NCBI GenBank assembly: GCA_964358895.1
Contig: CAYHPR010000017.1
Location: forward strand, 1-11,367
Length of the DNA: 11,367 bases
Source of the DNA: CAYHPR01 sp964358895
Lineage (GTDB): Archaea > Micrarchaeota > Micrarchaeia > CABMEP01
Direction of reading: 5' to 3'
Shown here: positions 1 through 5,415 of the stretch, piece after piece
Numbering within the stretch: the first letter of the stretch is position 1
Layout: every line of letters begins with the position of its first letter
Translations under genes and position numbers: made by a program
Notes under the pieces: generated by a model
The model's database searches: none
Seen by the model: only the letters and a program-made list of their open reading frames with translations
Told to the model about the DNA's origin: nothing

Positions 1-12
1 GATAGGAAAGGA

Positions 13-22
13 ATATATATAT
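13..22 (+). promoter_or_regulatory. TATA-box candidate for the heptose-kinase-like gene
   Basis: An alternating AT tract lies at 13-22, preceded by a purine-rich stretch at 4-12 that resembles an archaeal BRE. A start of transcription about 25 nt downstream would fall near 43, giving a leader of roughly 20 nt before the ATG at 65. The call rests only on position and composition. Confidence 0.45.
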
Positions 23-64
23 GTAAATGCCTATTAGAATAACGGCTACATATTGAGTGAGTTT

Positions 65-1084
65 ATGCATAATCTTGTAAAATTAACCAAAAAAATTGAT
101 CAGTTTAAAGGAAAAAGGATACTTGTTGTTGGAGACGTAATGATTGATGAAAACATAAAAGGCAAAACAAACCGCATCAGTCCTGAAGCGGCGATACCGA
201 TAGTTCTTGTGGAGCATAGAGAAATGAAACTTGGGGGAGCTGCAAACGTTGTTTCGAATATACGTGCACTTGGAGGACAGCCAGTGTGTATTGGAGTCAT
301 AGGAAAAGACTCCATGGGTAAGAAGATAAGGTCCCTATTTAATGCAGATGGAACTGAATTTTTTCTGATCACTGATGAAAACCGACCTACTACGACAAAA
401 ACTAGGATATTGGCAAAAAGCCAAGGTGGGCATCATCCAATAGCTTGTAGGATTGACGAAGAGAGTTCATCACCAATAAATACAATTATAGCAAAAAAAA
501 TTTTAAAAATAACAAATGAAATAATTCCAAAAATCGACGGAATAATCCTTTCGGATTACAATAAAGGCGTCTTAAACAGTCCAGTAAGTACCAGTCTGAT
601 ACAGTTAGCTAACTCTAAAGGAAAAAAAGTGTTTGTTGATCCAAAGCCCGAAAATGTAAATTATTTCAAAGATTGTACAGTTATAACTCCAAATAAAGAA
701 GAAGCTGAAAAAATTTCTGGAATAAAATATAGCGTTGAACATTTGGAAAAAATTGGAAAGATTATATTTGAAAAACTTAACCCACAGCACGTAATTATGA
801 CTTGTGGAGAAGACGGGATGTTCATCTATGATAACAATAGATTCGAACACGTCCAAACAAAGGCAATAGAGGTAAATGATGTTACTGGAGCAGGAGACAC
901 AGTCATTGCCACACTTGCATTGAGCGCAGCTGCTGGCTTGACAGTAGAAGAAATGACTATTCTTGCAAATTATGCTGCGGCAGTTGTAATAAGAAAAGTT
1001 GGAACTGCAACGACTACACAACAAGAATTAAAAGAGAGTATACTGAACCAAAACAAATCAAATGGAAATTCTAATTCTAAGTAA
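65..1084 (+). CDS. PfkB-family sugar kinase, HldE/RfaE kinase-domain type (D-glycero-D-manno-heptose-7-phosphate kinase-like)
   Basis: The 339-residue product matches the N-terminal kinase domain of HldE/RfaE, which phosphorylates heptose 7-phosphate at C1 on the way to nucleotide-activated heptose. It has the strand-and-loop start RILVVGDVMIDEN, the substrate-loop motif LGGAANVVSNIRALGG near residue 56, and the PfkB signature DVTGAGDT near residue 272 with the catalytic Asp at about 278. It is kinase-only: the C-terminal nucleotidyltransferase domain of bifunctional HldE is absent. ATG 65 is preferred because it follows a GAGTGAG stretch; an in-frame TTG at 53 would add four residues. The gene is visibly richer in AAA, ATA and AGA codons than its neighbours, which could mean transfer. 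The exact sugar cannot be read from sequence; a related ribokinase-family substrate is possible. No other heptose-pathway gene is visible here. Confidence 0.85.
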   Translation: MHNLVKLTKKIDQFKGKRILVVGDVMIDENIKGKTNRISPEAAIPIVLVEHREMKLGGAANVVSNIRALGGQPVCIGVIGKDSMGKKIRSLFNADGTEFFLITDENRPTTTKTRILAKSQGGHHPIACRIDEESSSPINTIIAKKILKITNEIIPKIDGIILSDYNKGVLNSPVSTSLIQLANSKGKKVFVDPKPENVNYFKDCTVITPNKEEAEKISGIKYSVEHLEKIGKIIFEKLNPQHVIMTCGEDGMFIYDNNRFEHVQTKAIEVNDVTGAGDTVIATLALSAAAGLTVEEMTILANYAAAVVIRKVGTATTTQQELKESILNQNKSNGNSNSK

Positions 1085-1100
1085 AGAGATATATTAGAAT
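1074..1100 (+). terminator. Stop-spanning inverted repeat, possible 3' end signal
   Basis: ATTCTAA (1074-1080) and TTAGAAT (1094-1100) form a perfect 7-bp inverted repeat with a 13-nt loop that contains the TAA stop (1082-1084) of the kinase gene. There is no strong T tract after it, so a terminator role is weakly supported. Confidence 0.3.
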
Positions 1101-1180
1101 AGTGAGAGATATTCTGATATGGGCCCGGGGAGGATCTAACTACCAATCTCTGCTGTGTAAGAGCAGCGTCTTAACCATTG

Positions 1181-1259
1181 TCGAAACTTCTTTAGAAAAG
1201 AAGTTTCATCAAGAAACTTACGCTTTTTGATGAAACTTTTTCTCCGAAAAAGTTTCTTC
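1181..1259 (-). other. Putative D-arm intron of tRNA-Val (boundaries approximate)
   Basis: This is the segment separating C12 (1260) from the AATGG part of the D-loop. Excising 1259-1181, or 1258-1180, restores a canonical D-loop with purines at 14 and 15 and G18G19. The insert ends in GAC (1182-1180), which can pair with the exon bases G10U11C12 and extend to a 6-bp helix, GUCGAA with UUCGAC. A 3-nt GAA bulge and a longer helix follow. This resembles a relaxed bulge-helix-bulge, but I cannot fix the cuts: bulge-based cuts would suggest a 76-nt or 80-nt intron instead. Archaeal tRNA introns at non-canonical sites are known, including in ARMAN lineages. An inserted element that inactivates the tRNA is the alternative. 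Confidence 0.6.
1183..1256. repeat. Three tandem hairpins filling the tRNA insertion
   Basis: On the plus strand, hairpin A is GAAACTTCTTT / AAAGAAGTTTC (1183-1207), a perfect 11-bp stem with a 3-nt loop. Hairpin C is GAAACTTTTTC / GAAAAAGTTTC (1232-1256), also a perfect 11-bp stem with a 3-nt loop. Between them ATCAA / TTGAT (1208-1212, 1227-1231) forms a third, shorter hairpin. The GAAACTT / AAGTTTC core occurs in both outer stems, so their arms can also pair with each other. The whole is closed by GTC/GAC (1180-1182, 1260-1262). Confidence 0.85.
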
Positions 1260-1292
1260 GACTACAGGCCCTGAATAGATATGGTTGGCTAT

Positions 1293-1300
1293 CTTTTTAA
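1293..1300. promoter_or_regulatory. Shared bidirectional TATA-like element between tRNA-Val and the PAP2-like gene
   Basis: The tract at 1293-1300 reads CTTTTTAA on the plus strand and TTAAAAAG on the minus strand. Its centre (about 1297) lies 26 nt from the tRNA 5' end at 1271 and 26 nt from the ATG at 1323, the usual archaeal TATA distance in both directions. This also supports 1323 rather than 1281 as the start of the membrane protein. Confidence 0.5.
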
Positions 1301-1322
1301 TTGCTTCAATCGATATATCTAC

Positions 1323-1916
1323 ATGATAGGCATAGATAAGAAAAGCATCCTGCTTCTGCTGTCTTTAGTAACTTCGGCTCCTGCGACATCTGCACTACTA
1401 TCGCTTATCTTTGGATTGTATTCACCGATTGGAACTGGTGAACTTCATCCGTATCAAGCTGCAGCGCTAGGTATTCTTTTATTTACTATCGTCCCTACGG
1501 CTGTAGCACTTTATTATTATAGAAAAGGGATCGTTGATTTAGAATTGTCTGATAGGAAAACAAGAACTCCAGTCTATCTCGTCTCCTTAGGAAGTCAGCT
1601 GCTTGCTGCAACTGTATTTTATATAGTGAATTCTCCGATAATGTTCGTCACTGCCGTTGCATATACAGCTGTAACGTTTGCGATGTTACTAATCAATTTG
1701 AAATGGAAGATAAGTGCACATGCAGCAGGCATTGCAGGCCCTGTAACTGCACTATATGTTGTTTTCGGAGGTATGGCCTTACCTCTTTATTTGCTTTTGA
1801 TTCCTATATTTGCCCTAAGATTAAAGGTAAAAGCCCATACAATATCGCAACTAATTGCCGGCGCACTATTAGCAATAATTGTAACTTTTGCAGTCTATTC
1901 GAAACTGTATAGCTAG
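1323..1916 (+). CDS. PAP2-like (phosphatidic acid phosphatase superfamily) integral membrane protein
   Basis: This 197-residue protein is mostly hydrophobic, with about six likely membrane segments (roughly residues 8-31, 44-66, 87-104, 106-126, 140-166 and 176-193). Three polar motifs sit between helices as in the PAP2/lipid phosphatase fold: DRKTRTP near residue 77, KISAH near 129, and RLKVKAHTISQLIAG near 166, which keeps an Arg and a His spaced like the third PAP2 motif. The classical PSGH and SRxxxxxHxxxD motifs are diverged (SAH, and Gln where Asp is expected), so catalysis is uncertain. A role in phospholipid or isoprenoid-phosphate metabolism is inference. An upstream in-frame ATG at 1281 would add 14 residues but would lie inside the promoter of the divergent tRNA. 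The Nudix-fold gene follows after 45 nt with its own TATA box. Confidence 0.65.
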   Translation: MIGIDKKSILLLLSLVTSAPATSALLSLIFGLYSPIGTGELHPYQAAALGILLFTIVPTAVALYYYRKGIVDLELSDRKTRTPVYLVSLGSQLLAATVFYIVNSPIMFVTAVAYTAVTFAMLLINLKWKISAHAAGIAGPVTALYVVFGGMALPLYLLLIPIFALRLKVKAHTISQLIAGALLAIIVTFAVYSKLYS

Positions 1917-1932
1917 TTGTCAGGTATTTATA

Positions 1933-1940
1933 CTTTTATA
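1933..1940 (+). promoter_or_regulatory. TATA box of the Nudix-like gene
   Basis: CTTTTATA at 1933-1940 is centred about 25 nt before ATG 1962, so the mRNA may be leaderless. A second AT-rich motif, TATTTATAC, overlaps it upstream. Confidence 0.45.
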
Positions 1941-1961
1941 GAGTAGTATAAAAGAGAGAAA

Positions 1962-2411
1962 ATGGGAAACATAATTAATGCAGCTATCATTCAAGATCGC
2001 AAAGTCTTACTTGTCAAAGAAAAGGACAAATGGATCCTACCAGAAGGAAGACCAGTTAATGGTGAGTCGGAGCCTGGCTGTCTAATGAGAGAACTCTATA
2101 GTTTTCTTCCAGAAACGAAGATAAGTAATTTAACATATTATGAAAGTTTCAATTCCATGGTACCTAAAAATGAACCAATTGTAACGAAAACTTATTTTGG
2201 AGAAATAGATGAAGAGATAAATATAAAATTCAGAAAAAATGATGCTAAATTTGCAACTGCGGAAGAAATTGATAGCCTCACAGTTTCTGAAGATAGCCTC
2301 ACAGTTTCTGAAATGACTCTAAAAATCATTACACACTTGAAAGAGATTGGACGCATAGGCAAAAAAATAGCAAAAGAGAATCCTTCAGGTATAGTTGAAA
2401 CTGATTGTTAG
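1962..2411 (+). CDS. Nudix-fold protein with degenerate catalytic box
   Basis: The 149-residue product has the Nudix layout: strand INAAIIQDRKVLLVKEKDKWILPEG followed by the box region from Gly29. The canonical pattern is GX5EX7REUXEEXGU. Here Gly29, Glu35 and Arg43-Glu44 are kept, but the two metal-binding glutamates are Ser47 and Phe48, and the following Gly is Pro50. Hydrolysis of a nucleoside diphosphate derivative is therefore doubtful; a binding or regulatory role is as likely. Residues 104-117 carry an exact tandem copy of DSLTVSE caused by a 21-bp DNA duplication. The C-terminus (about 120-149) looks helical and charged. The stop codon overlaps the stop of the convergent AAA+ gene by 4 nt. 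The start follows a GAGAGAAA stretch. Confidence 0.7.
   Translation: MGNIINAAIIQDRKVLLVKEKDKWILPEGRPVNGESEPGCLMRELYSFLPETKISNLTYYESFNSMVPKNEPIVTKTYFGEIDEEINIKFRKNDAKFATAEEIDSLTVSEDSLTVSEMTLKIITHLKEIGRIGKKIAKENPSGIVETDC
2271..2312 (+). repeat. Exact 21-bp tandem duplication inside the Nudix-like gene
   Basis: Positions 2271-2291 and 2292-2312 are identical copies starting GATAGCCTCAC. The unit is a multiple of three, so the frame is kept and seven residues (DSLTVSE) are doubled. The absence of any mismatch suggests a recent event. Confidence 0.97.
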
Positions 2412-3811
2412 AGAACTCCTTCTTCAGTTGGTGCTTTAACTCCATAATCAGATGTAGACGTGCGCCAGAGGCTGCCGTAACGGCCTTGTGCCTGCTGCTC
2501 AATTGTCTTTGCCTTGTCAATTGCCATCTCGATATGCTGTTCTTCAATAAGTTCTGATCCTTCAATGATTGCAGAGTCGCCAGCAAGCTTTATGATACCA
2601 CTAAGATTTCTCAGCCTCAATGTCAATCCATCTTTTCCATCATAAATTTTTGCACGGCGTCTTGCTTCATCGATAATTTTTACTACTGCTTTTTTATCGG
2701 CATGTGGAATTCTTCCATCTTTCACTACTTCTTGTGCAATGAATTGGACAAAACGTTTCACCGTTTTTGGATTCTCTGGCATAACTGTATTGAGAAGGAC
2801 TTCGTATCCGTTTCCAAGAATTCTTGATCTAAGTGGTGGAAGTAACATATCCATATCACCAAAGTTGAGAGCACCGACGAGAACGAAGTCACAGGGGACA
2901 GCATCGACTCTAACGGAAGCCCCAGAGGAAGTTGCATTCCTTCCAGATATCGGAAACTTCTTCTCTTGCATTGCTGTAAATATGAAACGTTGAAGCTTAC
3001 CGATGTTTGAAATTTCGTCTACAAACAGCACGCCTTCGTGAGCCTCGTGAATTGCACCAGGTATTATGCGCTTGTATGGCCGAATGCCTACTTCCGGGTG
3101 CCCGCCGTATGGATCATGTTTAACATCACCTAGCAATTCAGTTTCAGATGCACCAGTAGCCTGAACAAAATTGTTTCTGTTTAAAGGGACAATAATTTTC
3201 CTGCTGATATTTGCATACTCTTTCGTCCTCAATGATTTCTCATCATAAAAAATTACATCTCCTTTACCGTTTCGTTCGTAAAGGACACGCTCCTCTTTGC
3301 CATCCTTCACACGAATTGCATACACCCTATCCTCAAGTTGATTTCCACCTAAGAAGATGTCGTCAAAAGGTGTTGAATTTGTCTTATACTTGTCAGCACC
3401 ACATTCACTGCAGATTGACAATGAAGGTTTACTCAGTGCACTGCACCGCTTGCATCTGAAACCAAGACGTTCTGCTACAAAAACAGGAATCTCCGCTGGT
3501 TTGACTGAAACTCCACGCGGAACTTTTTTTTCAGCATCAATATCTTCTTTCGCCCTTATCTCCAACAATGGTTTTTCTGGATTTTCCAAATTATCAAGAA
3601 CAGATATCTCATGCGTCGGACGTGGAAGCAACGATGCCATAGCCTGTGCAATAAGAGATTTACCGACACCTGGTGGGCCTACAAGCAACAAATTACGTCT
3701 TTGAATTGCAGCGATACGTGCAATAGAAATTGCTTCATCCTGCCCTATCACCATATCGATTGGATTTATTGGAATTCTGACTTCTTTTGTACTCTCTGGC
3801 AGGTCATCCAT
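2408..3811 (-). CDS. LonB-like AAA+ ATPase with zinc-ribbon insert, lacking the Lon protease domain
   Basis: The 467-residue protein follows the ATPase part of archaeal LonB: an N-terminal IGQDEAISIARIAAIQRRNLLLVG block, Walker A GPPGVGKS (45-52), Walker B VLFVDE (261-266), sensor 1 Asn316, LRSRI near 327-331, and the LonB-type lid KDGLTLRLRNLSG...EHIEMAIDKAKTIEQQ. Archaeal LonB normally has membrane helices inserted between Walker A and B and a Ser-Lys protease domain at the C-terminus. Here the insert (about 100-210) is soluble and holds a zinc ribbon, C120-x2-C123-x10-C134-x2-C137. The protein ends about 25 residues after the lid, with no protease domain. A cytoplasmic unfoldase or remodelling ATPase is the likely role; the target is unknown. 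MoxR/Mg-chelatase kinship is more distant. The start has no clear ribosome binding site but a TATA box at the leaderless distance. Confidence 0.8.
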   Translation of the reverse strand: MDDLPESTKEVRIPINPIDMVIGQDEAISIARIAAIQRRNLLLVGPPGVGKSLIAQAMASLLPRPTHEISVLDNLENPEKPLLEIRAKEDIDAEKKVPRGVSVKPAEIPVFVAERLGFRCKRCSALSKPSLSICSECGADKYKTNSTPFDDIFLGGNQLEDRVYAIRVKDGKEERVLYERNGKGDVIFYDEKSLRTKEYANISRKIIVPLNRNNFVQATGASETELLGDVKHDPYGGHPEVGIRPYKRIIPGAIHEAHEGVLFVDEISNIGKLQRFIFTAMQEKKFPISGRNATSSGASVRVDAVPCDFVLVGALNFGDMDMLLPPLRSRILGNGYEVLLNTVMPENPKTVKRFVQFIAQEVVKDGRIPHADKKAVVKIIDEARRRAKIYDGKDGLTLRLRNLSGIIKLAGDSAIIEGSELIEEQHIEMAIDKAKTIEQQAQGRYGSLWRTSTSDYGVKAPTEEGVL

Positions 3812-3832
3812 ATTCTAACTTCGTATAGAGGG

Positions 3833-3840
3833 ATTTAAAT
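3833..3840 (-). promoter_or_regulatory. TATA box of the LonB-like ATPase gene
   Basis: The self-complementary ATTTAAAT is centred 25 nt upstream of the ATG at 3811, which fits a leaderless transcript. It lies just downstream of the dnaG terminator region. Confidence 0.5.
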
Positions 3841-3856
3841 ATTTTTAGCGGAGAGG

Positions 3857-3919
3857 AAAAAATAAAAAAAGAAAAAAGAGGAGTAAAGATTTGGTAAATA
3901 TACGCCCATATCTTTACTC
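3857..3919 (-). terminator. Hairpin plus T-tract terminator of dnaG
   Basis: GAGTAAAGAT (3881-3890) and ATCTTTACTC (3910-3919) form a perfect 10-bp inverted repeat with a 19-nt loop. On the minus strand it is followed by an almost pure T tract (3877-3857). The stem contains the dnaG stop codon (3916-3914). This is the strongest termination signal in the window. Confidence 0.7.
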
Positions 3920-5311
3920 TTTGCTTTTGACGTAAATCTGTAACCGTTCCGGCTTTCTGAAAACGTTGCCCATCTTAATTCCTGCCAGAACCTTGATATT
4001 TTTACTTTCAGTAACATCTACAAGTCGCTGAGTTATGATTCCGTCAAGAATAACTGCGTGTACTTCACCAGCACTTTCCAATTCTCTTGTCACATCACGT
4101 GTTGGCACTTCTTTGAACATATTCATTCTTGAATCAAAAAAACGTGCCTTGAAAGAGCCTTCAAGTGAAGTCAGCTGTTCCATAATATCGAATGGGACTG
4201 AAGAGGACTCCCGAGGCGTACGCGAACCTTGTGCCTCAATCATCTGCTCTATATTTTTCGTTGTCGTGGTATGCGAAGAACTTGATTGGCTTGGCATAGA
4301 ACTGCGCGAAAACGTTGATCCGGATGATTGGCCAGATGCCGAACTAGATGACGGATAACTGGATGGAGGGTAGGTTGAAGACGTAGTCGGAGCAGATCTA
4401 AATGGTTGCGGCGACTGCGATGGCTGTGAAGAGGTAAACGAAGAAGATGAAGGTTTGATCTCCTTATCCTCTTTCTTTCTCTGCACTGCTCCTTCAACTT
4501 GCTCAATTGGTACACGTGATCTCAATGCCTTGATAATCTCTTTTCTTGCCAGTTCCTCTACTTCTTTTCCTGGCGGAGCACGTGCAACATAATCGATCTC
4601 AGCAACGTTAGTTATTTCACGAAGGATTATGTCACCACCTCTATCTCCATCAAGGAATAGAGTGGCTTCCTTACGCCTGCATAAATCTGCAATCGTTCTT
4701 GGAACATTTGCACCACCGACTGCAACAACATTATCAATGTCATTCTTAAGCAAGCAAATAACGTCCGCCCTGCCTTCGACGATAATAACCGACTCTGCTG
4801 CTTCAAGATTTGGACCTGATGGCAGCTTCTCGGGACCATATGTAGAAATTTCCGCAGTTTTAACTTCGGCTCTAACAAGCTCTGTCAATTCCTTTCTCTC
4901 CGGAATTTCAGTAGTTATAAGTTTCTTAACAAGCTCCTTAGCACGCTCGATTACTTTCTTACGCTTCACATTGCGAGTATCTTCGATTCGATCTACGATT
5001 ATGTGTGCTTCGCATGGACCCACACGGTCAACTGTTTCTAAAGCTGCACCGATAATAGCTGTCTCGACAAAGTCAAGACTGGATGGAACTTCTATGTTAC
5101 CGATCGATTTGTTTCCTCGCGAATTCAAATTGACCTCAATTCGTCCGATCCTGCCGTTCTTCTGCAATTCTCTTAGGTCGAGTTCTTCGCCCAACAATCC
5201 TTCTGTCTGCCCAAAAATTGCTCCTACGACATCTGGTTTCTCAACAAGACCTGTGATTTCAACAGATGCGCGAACAAGATATTTGACAGTATCAATGTAT
5301 ATTTTTCCCAT
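3914..5311 (-). CDS. dnaG: Archaeal-type DnaG primase (TOPRIM, exosome-associated)
   Basis: The start MGKIYIDTVKYLVRASVEITGLVEKPDVVG and the following block GQTEGLLGEELDLRELQ are diagnostic for archaeal DnaG. The TOPRIM core lies at about 172-260, with the catalytic Glu179 in IIVEGRAD and the metal-binding pair Asp221/Asp223 in LFLDGDRGGD. In studied archaea this protein binds the RNA-degrading exosome through Csl4 and may also prime DNA. The 465-residue length is at the upper end because of a Ser/Thr/Pro/Gln-rich linker (about 287-352) between the TOPRIM half and a conserved C-terminal domain (about 370-463). GGTGA sits 5 nt before the ATG as ribosome binding site. The stand-alone TOPRIM gene lies 104 nt upstream on the same strand. 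No exosome subunit gene is in this window. Confidence 0.95.
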   Translation of the reverse strand: MGKIYIDTVKYLVRASVEITGLVEKPDVVGAIFGQTEGLLGEELDLRELQKNGRIGRIEVNLNSRGNKSIGNIEVPSSLDFVETAIIGAALETVDRVGPCEAHIIVDRIEDTRNVKRKKVIERAKELVKKLITTEIPERKELTELVRAEVKTAEISTYGPEKLPSGPNLEAAESVIIVEGRADVICLLKNDIDNVVAVGGANVPRTIADLCRRKEATLFLDGDRGGDIILREITNVAEIDYVARAPPGKEVEELARKEIIKALRSRVPIEQVEGAVQRKKEDKEIKPSSSSFTSSQPSQSPQPFRSAPTTSSTYPPSSYPSSSSASGQSSGSTFSRSSMPSQSSSSHTTTTKNIEQMIEAQGSRTPRESSSVPFDIMEQLTSLEGSFKARFFDSRMNMFKEVPTRDVTRELESAGEVHAVILDGIITQRLVDVTESKNIKVLAGIKMGNVFRKPERLQIYVKSKE

Positions 5312-5383
5312 ATTTTCACCTTTTTGGTTTTATTTACAATTCTTTCAATTTCATTCATCAAATCACTCATTTAGGTGCTGAAT

Positions 5384-5392
5384 AATTTTATA
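5384..5392 (-). promoter_or_regulatory. TATA-box candidate of dnaG
   Basis: The minus strand reads TATAAAATT here. Transcription starting about 25 nt downstream (near 5363) gives dnaG a leader of about 50 nt containing its GGTGA site. Read-through from the upstream TOPRIM gene is also possible. Confidence 0.45.
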
Positions 5393-5415
5393 GCTACGTA
5401 CATATTCTAAGCAGT

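Larger units (their letters stand above)
1120..1271 (-). tRNA. tRNA-Val(UAC) interrupted in the D-arm
   Basis: Read on the minus strand, the gene starts GGGCCTG (1271-1265) and closes with CGGGCCC (1127-1121), giving a 7-bp acceptor stem with one T-G wobble and discriminator A at 1120. The anticodon stem is CTGCT/AGCAG (1166-1162, 1154-1150) around loop CTTACAC, so the anticodon UAC (1159-1157) reads valine codons. The variable loop has 5 nt. After U8 A9 and the D-stem strand GTC (1262-1260) the gene is broken by about 76-80 nt. The rest of the D-arm then follows: AATGGTTAA, with the G18G19 pair and A21, and GAC (1170-1168). Removing about 79 nt gives a normal 72-nt body plus discriminator. 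CCA is not encoded. The T-arm is unusual: GGTAG/CTCCC has a T51-C63 mismatch, and loop TTAGATC has A where C56 is nearly universal. A degenerate gene is the alternative. Confidence 0.82.

Noticed and set aside
53..64. TTG at 53 as start of the HldE-type kinase
   Set aside because: ATG 65 is in frame, follows a purine-rich GAGTGAG stretch and loses no conserved residue.
1183..1256. CRISPR-like repeats because of recurring GAAAC ends
   Set aside because: There is no spacer array; the motifs are arms of adjacent hairpins with 3-nt loops inside a tRNA gene.
1120..1271. tRNA read on the plus strand, with apparent anticodon GUA (Tyr)
   Set aside because: The D-loop GG, A21, U33 context, discriminator and T-arm order only fit the minus-strand reading; the plus-strand pattern is its mirror through the shared stems.
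5225..5370. Short ORF starting ATG at 5370 in the dnaG leader and running into dnaG out of frame
   Set aside because: It overlaps the dnaG start in another frame, lacks its own ribosome binding site, and its translation past the overlap has no coding character. A regulatory leader peptide cannot be excluded, but nothing supports it.
4629..5381. 250-codon plus-strand ORF opposite dnaG
   Set aside because: It is the complement of a strongly conserved dnaG coding region; its Ser/Arg-rich translation shows no domain.
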